From Phragmites australis (taxonomy: Eukaryota; Streptophyta; Magnoliopsida; Poales; Poaceae): 64,000 nt of DNA. A program made the position numbers and the translations under genes. Below are positions 23,901-33,627 of the stretch, piece after piece (position 1 is the first letter of the stretch; the number at the start of each line of letters is the position of its first letter). The notes under the pieces were generated by a model. That model worked only from the letters and a program-made list of their open reading frames with translations. It had not been told where the DNA came from and did no database searches. Location: assembly GCF_958298935.1 (NCBI RefSeq), contig NC_084940.1:16363146-16427145 (forward strand). Direction: 5' to 3'.

Positions 23901-24173
23901 ACGACGACCTGGTGTTCTAAGGAGCGTATCTTCCAGTCGATGCCTGTGGAGTCTTGGTCGCCAATGCTTTCTTTCCGCTGCCGTCGTTTAGATGATGTCG
24001 TTTAGGTTAAATTTTGAGTTTTGTTTAGGTAAAGTCTTTTATTGTAAGAGGTGAACGTTTAAATAAATAAAGTATTGCTTTTGTTACTTCACCTATGATG
24101 TCCTTATGTGTGTTAAACTTCCTGGGCACACATAAGCCGCACTTGGTTTTGGCCGTTAAAACCGGGTGTGACA
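20962..24173 (+). repeat. 3' LTR of gypsy B
   Basis: Offset exactly 9,366 bp from the 5' LTR. Differences are at 21395, 23976, 24041, 24077 and 24164. Four of the five lie in the last 200 bp. It is followed by GTTTC (24174-24178), the right target duplication. No PPT precedes it. Confidence 0.95.
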
Positions 24174-24178
24174 GTTTC

Positions 24179-25088
24179 TCAATGTGTGACTCGCTACCAC
24201 TTGTTTACGCCTTAAGCAAGCATCCTGATATCGACAGTGTACTCCCTCTTGCGATCTTGATCACCGGTAAGTCTCTCCTGCTCCTGATCCCTCGGACCAC
24301 CTTTTCACTTGCATCAGCATCCCCTTCGCTTGACTTTGTTAACACGTCATCTTCATCCATCTTCACATGCTTTGCTTGACCTCCACGTACATAGCTAGGA
24401 TCACCCTTGACTCTACATGATCTCCTAGATCATCTGGCACCAAGCACCCCGCTTAGCCCCGATCATCCTGCCGTCGACCGCCAAGTTGCATCCATCACGT
24501 GCACACATTAGACAAGCAAACATACATCTCCAACACTATTATAGATAAGTCCATACTCAAAATACTCAGTTAATGCACATCTCAGAAAAATCATGAATGC
24601 CGGATGTTCCAACATTGTCACCTCCTCCGCGTCGGATCATCTGGCGTATTCAATCCAACAGACTGGCCATCATGCAATCTCTCTACAAGAAATTCTCTAG
24701 TGTACACTTAATCCAATCGACAGACTATCCAGCATGATCACTTTCACCAGACCACCATTATGCAACCTTTCTTAAAAAAATAGTCTGGAGTGCATTGCTC
24801 TCCATCGCCGGACCATCCGGTGAGTTTAAGTCCAACAGAGCCGACTTGCAACCTCTCTGCAAAAAATGCTCCGGCGTATATTGTTGCCCATCGCCAAACC
24901 ATTCAATGTGTACTACAATTTCTGCCTCTGGGATGAAAAGCTCCGGCATGTATAAAATCCTAAGCACCGGATCATAATTGCAACACATATACATGCTCAT
25001 GCAATCCACAAATCAACAAACCAAAAATAACAACATTGTCAATCACTCATCACATATAAACCAAGACACATTTCCACTTGGTTTCGCA
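24179..25088 (-). repeat. Copia left LTR, part 2
   Basis: The continuation of the copia LTR beyond gypsy B. From 24419 to 25088 it aligns with 37159-37947 of the right LTR (GGCACCA-GCACCCC, TTGCATCCATCAC, ACATTAGACAAGCAAACAT). It carries repeated CCGGA-N-TCCGG motifs (24600-24960). On the minus strand the LTR starts TGCGAAACCAAGTGG. Confidence 0.85.
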
Positions 25089-26409
25089 ATCTCCGGCTTG
25101 ATGAGTGCATTGACAACCCTCAAAGCACAAATATTTTGGTTTGAAAACTTTCAACAAGAGAAGCTCATCCAAGTGACCAAAAACTCAAGAAAGAGCAAAA
25201 GATATCACTTGGCATAAGAAGAATCGCAAAAGCTCGAAGAGAGGCAGAGACAAGCCAAATGCAAAAGCTCTCCCTTGATGAATGCACAGATTTCAGGATT
25301 CTTCTTCTTTGTGCTTTAATACTTAGTTAATGCACATCAAGGACCAAAAACCATCATGAAATGCATGATTATACAAATCTAATAAGTTTTTACAAGTATA
25401 CCACAAAGCATTTGCACGATCTAGAAACATCAAAGGGCTATGGAGAGTAGAATGTGGAGCTCACAATTGCATAGAGGCTCAAAAGAGATAGTGACATAAG
25501 AGCATGAAGCTTTACAAGTTAATCCTGAAAAAAAAAATTGGTGCATTTAAGTTCAAGTAGTCGAATCATGTTAAAAGTGACCACCATATAAGCATCCACT
25601 CATGCTGAGGCAATACAAGCATCAAGAACTAGCAAACTTCAATTTCAAACTAGGAAAGTAAGTATTCATGATAGTAGGCTTTGCAAATACTCACATATGA
25701 AACCAAGACTTAGTTAGACCAAGTGATTAAAACAAATTTGATCATTTAGGCACATTTCTTTGTAATTCACTTTATCCTCAAGTTGACTTGAACTACCAAG
25801 GGTTCACTTCTTTGGCAAATCATATGAAGCATCAAGATAACCGTATTGGATAACATTTTAGCACAAGAAACTTGATTATTCAAGATTATTGAATTTGCAT
25901 AATTTATCAAGTTTTTCACAAGATCAAGTCAAGTAGAGTCTTTGTGACACAAGGAACATATGTTCTCCAAAGTTTTATCATTAGCTAAACATTCGGTAAA
26001 GACAGAAAATATAGTTTAATGTTCTCTAGTCTACTATCTTGAACCAAGAAGCTTAGAGCAAGATATTCATCAAACTAACCTTAACACAAGTATTGACTAA
26101 GTCAAAGCAATTACGAACATGGTGATAAAAAATGTAGCATTTTATAGTCTACATGATTCATAAAATTGCCAAATTTCATCTTTAGAAAAGCTAGCTTGCT
26201 TGAAATATTTCATGTCAAAGTATCAAGAGAAGCCTAAGATTAAAAACTTGCTCCGCACAATTACTCAACTTAGTCTAAATTCAAGTCTAGCAACAGAAAA
26301 TGCTAAATACATATAAGTCAAAGCTCAACTACTATGATCATCTTACATGATGCTATGCTATGCAAATATAATAAAAGTAAGATGGAGTATATACAAAGGC
26401 AACTCCCCC
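25089..26409 (-). other. Copia 3' untranslated region
   Basis: AT-rich, without convincing frames, between the end of RNase H (minus) and the 3' LTR. A weak purine tract (minus AAGCCGGAGAT) abuts the LTR and may be the decayed polypurine tract. No envelope-like frame is visible, although some SIRE elements have one. Confidence 0.5.
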
Positions 26410-27970
26410 TCACACAATGTCATAGGGGTGGCACACTCTAAGCTCTTCCCTCAAATAGGAAAATCTGGTTGCATCTAGAGGCTTGGTGAAGATATCAGCA
26501 AGCTGGTGTTGGGTATCTATATATCTCAAGTCAATATCTTCCTTCTCATTGTGATCTCGCAAGAAGTGAAATTTCACACCTATGTGTTAGTTCTAGAGTG
26601 TTGGACTGGGTTATTGGCTAAGCTTATGGCACTGGTGTTGTCAAAAAAAGTAGCACACTCTTGAAGTCTAACCCAAAATCCCTCAAAGTAGTAACCATCC
26701 ATAGAATCTAATAACAACAGCTAGCGGTAGCAACATATTCAGCTTCAACAGTTGGCCACGCAACACTAAACTGTTTATGAGAAGACCAACAAATAAGAAA
26801 GGTACCCAAGAAATGACAAGTACCAGAGATACTCTTACTGTCAATTCTATAATCAGCAAAATCTATGAAGAGAGAGAGAGAAGAAAATGCAGAAAACCAA
26901 AGAACATACTCAAGGGTGTGTTTGAGATACCTTGATATGCGCTTCATCGCTTGACGGTGAGATGTCCTTGGTGAGGCTTGGAAGCGAGCACACAAGCAGA
27001 TGACAAAGTGGATATCAAGTCCTGTCGCTGTCAAGTACAGGAGGGAGACAATCATGCTCCTGTACTCCCGTTGATCCACCGCCTCGCCATCTTCATCTAG
27101 ATCAAGCGCAGTCAAGGTAATCATTGGTGTTGCCAAGGGATTTGCATCGCTCATGTCGAATTTCTTCAACAAATCCTTAGTGTACTTCGTCTAGTGGATG
27201 AATGTACCTTGCTTTCTTTGCTTGATTTGAAGCTCAAGGAAAAAGTTGAGCTCGCCCATCATAGACATCTCAAATTCACTGCTCATAGTTTCTGCAAACT
27301 TGGTCACAAGAGCATGAGAAGAGACACCAAAAATGACCATTCATGTATATCTGAACAAGTAGAAAATCATTGTCATGCCTAAGGGTGAACACAGTTTTAT
27401 CAATCGACCCTATCTCATACTCATGCTCTAGCAAGAAAGACTTAAGCCTATCATACTAAGTCCTAGGGGCCTGCTTAAGCCCATACAAATTTTTTTGAAA
27501 CTTGTACACTCTATGAGGATATTTGGGGTGTTCAAAACCAGGGGTTGCTTGACAAAAACCTCTTCCTCTATGAAATCATTTAGGAAAACACTCTTGACAT
27601 CTATTTGGTACAACTTGAAACATTGAAATGCAGCAAATACAAGAAGAATCCTAATAGCTTCTAGTCTAGCTACCGGTAAAAAGGTCTCTCCAAATTCTAT
27701 CCCTTCTATTTAAGTGAAACCTTAAGTCACAAGTCTAGCCTTGTTTCTCACTACAAACCCATCCTCCCCCTGCTTATTTTTTAAAACCCATTTGGTGTCT
27801 ATGGTATGAATGTTAGGAGGTGGCTCTAGAAGAACCCAAACTTGGTTTCTCTCAAATTTTTCTAGTTCTTCATGCATGGCATTGACCCAATTTGAATTAG
27901 AAAGAGCGTGTCCAACATCATGAGGCTCAAAAGAAGCAACAGATGCAGAATCTGTAAAATGAGCATGTTG
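26410..27970 (-). pseudogene. Copia reverse transcriptase and RNase H, broken
   Basis: On the minus strand, in broken frames: YQIDVKSVFLNDFIEEEVFVKQP (27540-27610) and KSFKKICMGLSRPLGL of copia RT. The RNase H region follows with LKKFDMSDANPLATPM, YRSMIVSLLYLTATGLDI, ISRYLKHTLEYVLWF, SISGTCHFLGTFLICWSSHK and VEAEYVATASCC. It ends with FDNTSAISLANNPVQHSRTxHI, then DIFTKPLD and CHPYDIV at the stop (26410-26412). Several stops and frameshifts show that it is dead. The stretch 27970-28300 is the Pro/Glu-rich linker between integrase and RT. Confidence 0.85.
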
Positions 27971-28312
27971 AGCATATTTGAATCTTGTTACCCCTCACCA
28001 AGGTCGTCGATCATCAGTTGTGGGGGATGTGTCCACTGAATGTGCTGAGATGCCTTGCACAGTGAGACAATCTCCCCCTCAAATGCTTCTGGTGCAGGCT
28101 TGAAAGTAGCTGAAGGGGAAGTAGAGCCTGCAGGACCCTCTGCTGGTGTCGAAGAGGCAGGAGCCAGCTCAGGAGCCGGTATGATCAAAGGAAGTAGTGG
28201 ATCATCCTCCTCATCACCAAGAGCTGGAAAGTCACCATCTAAGAAGATGCTTTCGTAAATCTATTTGTCACCTACACACTCGAAAGTAGAACTAGCACAA
28301 AAGGTTGGTTCA

Positions 28313-29260
28313 TCAAAAGTCACATATAATGGTGCTAGTGTAAAGATTATAAACCCTGTAAAAATGATCATGAAGAGAATCCCCCAAGAAAATCTCATCA
28401 GAAGAATGCGATTCGAACTTCTTAAGATTGCCACGCTTTAAGATGAAGCAACGACATCCAAAAACTCTCAAATGAGAAACATTCAGTTTCCTCCCAAAGC
28501 GCGACTCATAAGAAGTCACATTCAAAATTGAGTGCAAAAAAATCTAATTGGAAATATAGCAAGTTGTGCTAATAGCTTCTGCCCAAAACTTCCTAGGAGT
28601 CATATGCTCATCGAGCATTGTCCTAGCTATCTCTACCAAAGTTCGATTCTTTCTTTCAGCCACGTCATTCTGCTGAGGAACATGTGGGGCAGAAAATTGA
28701 TGCTCAATGCCATGTTCAAAACAAAAAGCATAAAAAAGATAGTTCTTGAACTCAGTGCTATTATCACTACGAATTGCTTTCAATGCATCAGGGAGTTCTT
28801 TGAGCAACCTCAAAGCTAAGTTTTGAAAGTGTGAAAACACTTCATTCTTGCTCATAAGAAAGAACACCCAAGAGTAGTGAGAGTAGTCATAAACAATGAC
28901 AAGTACATACAACTTCTCACCCACCGAACGAACCTGGGAAAGACCAACGGTGTCTATATGGAGAAGTTCTCCCGGTCGTTCAGTCATCACCAGATTAACT
29001 GGTGGGTGAGAGGCTGCAACAATCTTGCCATGCCGATAAGGAGCACAAACAAGGTTCTTCTCAAACTTAAGCTTGAGTAATTCTTGGATCAAGCCTATGG
29101 CACTCAACCGAGTGAGCAAATCAAAACACATGTGCCCTAGCCTCCTATGCCACATCCAAAGCTCAGAAGATGGATGGGCAATCAAACATCGAGAAGAACC
29201 AAAAGGCTCAGAAAAATCAGCTCCAAAAAACTCTCCCTACTTGAGAAATTCGGCAAATCA
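28313..29260 (-). pseudogene. Copia integrase, broken
   Basis: The minus-strand translation gives the zinc-binding end WMWHRRLGHMCFDLLTRLS and CAPYRHGK, then the core LLHIDTVGLSQVRSVGEKLY, KAIRSDNSTEFKN and APHVPQQNDVAERKNRTLVE, and then LNVSHLRVFGCRCF. The expected D-D-E residues are recognisable. Frames are interrupted at several points. Confidence 0.88.
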
Positions 29261-31960
29261 AAGCGTCCTATGAATCAAGAACTCAAGAAGCATTGCGCTT
29301 GAAACGCACTTCCAAGTCCTCATCGTGCAACTGAGATACAGAAAGCAAGTTGTATCTCAGATGCTCCACCAAAGCCACATCCTTAAGAGTGAAACTCTCA
29401 CTCTTACCATACCTTTGGCCTTCACTCTACCTTTTCTGTCATCACCAAATGCGATGTACTCATGTCGCTTCGTCGGGATAAGGCTAGAGAACCATAATGC
29501 ATCTCTGGTCATATGGCGTGAGTCGATGAGCCACTTGTTCTTTAGGCCTCCACCTGCCATCTACATATGAGAAGAATAATAGGTGGATGGCTCAGTACTA
29601 GGGTTAGATAAAAACCTCTTGAAAATCCAGTACTGGGTCATCTTTCCTGAAACAATAAAAGCAGGTGCATGCAAATCAACACTTGTGCACTGAGGGTGAG
29701 TGCCATAATAAGGAAAATGTGGTGTGCCAAAGCACTGTAACTCAAAGCCTCTTACACGTGAACCAAAACCATATAAATCATGGTAAGATCCACATTGGGC
29801 ATCACCTCTAGGAGGAGACTGAGAAGCACTGAAACCTCATGAGTAAGAGCTAGAAAAAGGCTCATGTACACCAAAAGAGGGGTGGTACATGTCCCAAGTA
29901 CTACACTCTCACTCACTCCGCTCATCCCTCCAACGGTGAAAGCAAAACCCAACTAGGTGACCTTCTCTCTAGCAGTAGGTGCAGTGGTAGCATCTCTCAA
30001 AAACTGGACTACCGGTCACTCTGGGCTCTCTCACATGGACTCACCTTTGGTTGTGGTGCTCTCTTGGGTTGTGGTGTGGGTTTCTTCTTTATGGGTTGTG
30101 GTGGGGTATTGATCCTACATTTCTCGGCATCAAGGGTAGTAGGTGTGATAAAAATAGTCTTTTCATCCCCATTGTAAGCTACCCTCTCAAAACTCAACTC
30201 TAAAATTAAACCCGCCTTACATGTGCACATTTTGGTCTTGACCAAAATCAAGTTCATCTTGCCATTATCTTCAGAGAATTTCTCCACAAGAGAAAGGAGA
30301 TACTCATTCTCGACCATGAGCTTTTTAACTTGCCCTCTAACCAAACTGAGCTTGTCCTTGAAGATAACGAAGTTAGAATAGTTCAGATGTACATCCTTAG
30401 AACACTCAGTACTCTCCAATCTAGACTATTAACTCTTTTATGCGCTTAGCTTTCACATCAACATCCTTTGAGAGCAAAGGGCAATTCTTGCAAGTGCCTA
30501 AGAAAGTAGATCTAGACTCCTCCTCAAGGAGCTTCTTCTCAGCAGTCTCAAGTCAACTGGTAACTTGAGCATGCAAGGTCTAAAGCTCAGCAAACTCACT
30601 CATCACCACAAGGCAACTATTACATTCCTCATCCTTGGCCCTAGAACTAAACAACTCAAGCTTAGAAGATGAACATTCTAGCCTAGACTTGAGCCCCTTG
30701 ACCTCACAAATCACTTTCTTAAGCAACCTATCCTGGCTAACAAGCGCATCATTCAAGGTATCGATCTGAATAGAAAGCTGGTCGTAGGAAGGTGATACCT
30801 CAGAAGGATCAAACTCGGGGTCGTTATCATTATCATCCACCATGGAGCAAAGTTCGGTGAAGTCCTTGTTCTTCTTCTTGTTTTTCAGGGGTGGCTCCTC
30901 CTTCTCCGAGCTCTCGTCTTCACTTGAGGACGTGTTAATGTTACTGAGAGCTATCATAAAAGCCCGTGAAGCTGCCTTAGCCGCCTTCTTGGCCATCTTA
31001 TCGTGGTTCTTCAAGAAGGGATTCTTGTTCTTCTTGTGCTTGTCATGGTCGTGGTGGCGGTCTTCCTTCTTCTTGAGCTTTGGACAGTCCGTCTTGAAAT
31101 GAGTGGTATCACCACACTCATAACAAGCACGAGTTGTAAAAGCGGGTGAACTTCTTCATGATCAAGGCCAAGTCCTCATCATCAAGTACGTCCACCTGCT
31201 CCTCTGTGATGGAAACCAAGGAAGACAAAGAAAATCCACTAGATGAAGGGTTAGCACAAGAAAATACAACTCCAACCTAACTACTACAACTAGATCCTGA
31301 AACCAATACCATGTTCTGAGACAGGGGGTTTCCTCTGCCTATTCTAGCCGTCTTGACTATCTTGGTGCATTTAAGCTTGCTGAAGAGTTTATAACAAGTC
31401 AATATGTTATAACTGGAAGACTCCTCAATGCTCGAGATCTTCACTTCCCATATGCTACGATTAAGAGCATAAAGAAGCTTGATCGCCCTCTCATGGTCAG
31501 AGTAAGGTAAAACCCCAGTCGATCTAAGATTGCTAACAATCCCATCAAATCAAGCAAACATGACATCCAAAGATTCTCCGAGGCTCTACACGAACATATG
31601 ATATTCTTGATTGTATGTACTTTGACGCCGAGCCTTGATTTGGTAAGTGCCCTCATGAAAGACACTGAGAGTGGACCAAATCTCTCGGGCAATACGAAGG
31701 TGTTAAACTCTATCAAACTCATTACGACTTAGGCTTATGAACAATATATTTCTAGCCTTATTGTTGGCTTCATATTGTTCAATCTGGGCCTGAGAAGTGC
31801 GAGTGACAAGAATCTCATAGCTGGAGTCTACAATCTCCCATATTGCACTTCATTGGCTTAAGAGGTAAGCCTCTATGCGCATATGAAAAGTTGTGACCTT
31901 CAAAAAGAGGGATCTTCCCATGTCTCTCTATTGTCCCCTACGGATCACAAAACCGGTTAA
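29261..31960 (-). pseudogene. Copia gag and pre-integrase region, broken
   Basis: The minus strand shows a UBN2-type gag (EFNTFVLPERFG..., HEGTYQIKARRQ, YNQEYHMFV; 31400-31730) and a CCHC zinc knuckle CYECGDTTHFKTDC at 31084-31126. A Lys-rich and Ser/Glu-rich stretch (KMAKKAAKAASRAFMIALSN...) and a coiled-coil region (30009-30990) follow, as is typical of SIRE/Maximus gags. Towards 29300-29600 lies a decayed protease/pre-integrase part. All frames contain stops. Confidence 0.75.
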
Positions 31961-31995
31961 TATCAACAAGTGATCAAACCGGCTCCGATACTAAT

Positions 31996-32615
31996 TGTAG
32001 GACTGAGAACGACAACTAGAGGGGGGTGAATAGGCGTCTTACCTGTTTCTTTTGAAACGGATGGCCTTCTCCTATTTTTGTTACCCAATGCACCTCAAAA
32101 CCAAGAGCGAAAGCAAAAATCAGAGAGAAACAAGTTACTATAGAAATTTTCAAGGAAAGACATGGCTCTCATGGGTGTACATGAATCATAGGTTTCATTG
32201 AAACTCATTCCACAGGTCATCGCCACAAAAGATATCAATTAGAAGGAAGAAACCTTTGAACCAATCGAAAAGATCACCGCAAGAAGAAATTCTCCAAGTT
32301 GATGATCTAGAGGCAAGGAAATTCAAGATCCACTTGTATACATTTGTATATGAATTTTATGCCTCTAGAAACAAGAAGAAAGACTTCACAAGGTAGAAAA
32401 ATTTCAGTTTTCAATCAAAAACGAAAATCTCAACAAAACACCAAACTCTTACAACAAAGCAAGGGAGCCAAGAGAAGAAAACTAGAAGGAGGTGAACACA
32501 ATCATAAAAGGAAACATAAATTACATTGCTTGTAGAGATTAGCCCTATTTTAGGCAGATTACAAAGATTTTCCTCACAAAAAATTCTCACATATTACAAA
32601 GACTAAGCTCTCTTT
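31996..32615 (-). repeat. Copia right LTR, part 1
   Basis: The plus strand starts TGTAGGACTGAGAACGAC (LTR 3' end on the minus strand), followed by CTAGAGGGGGGTGAATAGGC, a hallmark of grass Maximus LTR ends. From 32252 it aligns with 10926-11285 of the left LTR. It breaks off near 32615, where gypsy C integrase sequence begins. Confidence 0.88.
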
Positions 32616-33407
32616 CATAGCACGGCATACCATCCTCAGACCGACGGCCAAACCGAGAGGGTAAATCAGATTTTGGAAGATATGCTTCGAGCTTGTGTTC
32701 TCACTTATGGGAAGAGGTGGGACATATGCTTTCCATTCACGGAGTTCTCATACAACAATAGCTTCCAAGCAAGTATTGAGATGTCATCGTTTGAAGCTCT
32801 ATATGGTCGAAGGTGTTGAACGCCGCTGAATTGATCTGAATCCGGCGAATGGGCTTTCCTAGGTCCATATTTGGTCAAGGAGGCAAAGGATCATGTTCTG
32901 AATATCCGCAAGAGTCTTTTCACGGCTCAATCCTGGCAAAAGAGCAATGTGGATGGCCACCGCCGAGACCTCGAGTTCACAATTGGAGATCATGTGTATC
33001 TCAAGGTTTCACCACTCAAGGGTGTTCGCCGATTCCAAGTCTAAGGCAAATTAGCGTCTCGATAAGTGGGACCATTCCAGATTGTTGCTTGACATGGAGA
33101 AGTGGCATATCAACTGGACTTGCCTCCGTCTCTCTCCGCCGTGCACAATGTCTTCCACGTGTTGCAACTGAAGAAATACCTCCGAGTTCCAACCGAGGTC
33201 GTTGATGTTGCACCTCAAGAGTTGCAGTCGGATTTGTCGTATTATGAGCGGCCGAGAAGAATTTTGGGTGAAGCCAAGTGCAAGACGCGGCGAAGCTCCA
33301 TCAAATTCATCAAAGTCCAATGGAGCAACCACTCGGAAGATGAGGCAACTTGGGAGCGTGAGGATAAAATCCGCTCCGAGTATCCCAAGCTCCTTGAGAA
33401 CTTGTAA
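32616..33407 (+). pseudogene. Gypsy C integrase C-terminus with chromodomain-like end
   Basis: The translation gives [19 protein letters not shown] and EFSYNNSFQASIEMSSFEAL, stops near 32817 and 32832, then FTIGDHVYLKVSPLKGVRRF (GPY/F region). From 33102 an intact frame reads GEVAYQLDLPPSLSAVHNVF, HVLQLKKYL and then IKFIKVQWSNHSEDEATWER, a chromodomain-like ending (V-x-W-x(7)-TWE), with the stop at 33405-33407. It shows what the truncated gypsy B integrase lacks. Confidence 0.85.
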
Positions 33408-33615
33408 GCATTGTGTAAATTTTCCACAATTGGGGCCTCTTGCATGTCTATGCTCATCACTATGTTGAATAAAAGTATTGTATTGGGTTCCATCACTCAC
33501 CGCGTGACAGTTTCCCACAGTGTGGTACCCACAGCATGGTGTCTCTCACAGCGTGGTTCCTAGCCTCATCGTCCTCTCCCTGACTCGTGCCGAATCTCGG
33601 GACAAGATTCTTCTT
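33408..33615 (+). other. Gypsy C 3' untranslated region
   Basis: Noncoding, ending in GGGACAAGATTCTTCTTAAGGGGG. It contains repeated CACAGTGTGGT/CACAGCATGGT/CACAGCGTGGT units (about 33510-33565), a short degenerate tandem repeat. Confidence 0.6.
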
Positions 33616-33625
33616 AAGGGGGAGG
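33616..33625 (+). other. Polypurine tract of gypsy C
   Basis: AAGGGGGAGG three bases before the LTR start, TGTCACGTCCC. This is the expected plus-strand primer. Confidence 0.85.
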
Positions 33626-33627
33626 TT

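Larger units (their letters stand above)
11596..24173 (+). mobile_element. Gypsy element B: young, rearranged, with extra ORF
   Basis: LTRs of 3,212 bp (11596-14807 and 20962-24173) start TGTAACACCC and end GTGTGACA. Perfect 5-bp target duplications GTTTC lie at 11591-11595 and 24174-24178. I count only five substitutions between the LTRs. A PBS matching initiator tRNA-Met follows the 5' LTR. Internally there is an extra ORF (14975-15766) and gag-pol (16032 to about 20090), ordered as in chromovirus-like gypsy elements. The end of integrase, any chromodomain and the polypurine tract are missing; in their place is a copy of the DNA left of the 5' LTR (20077-20961). Confidence 0.93.

Noticed and set aside
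33051..33518. 155-aa antisense frame over gypsy C integrase
   Set aside because: Shadow of the integrase coding sequence on the opposite strand.
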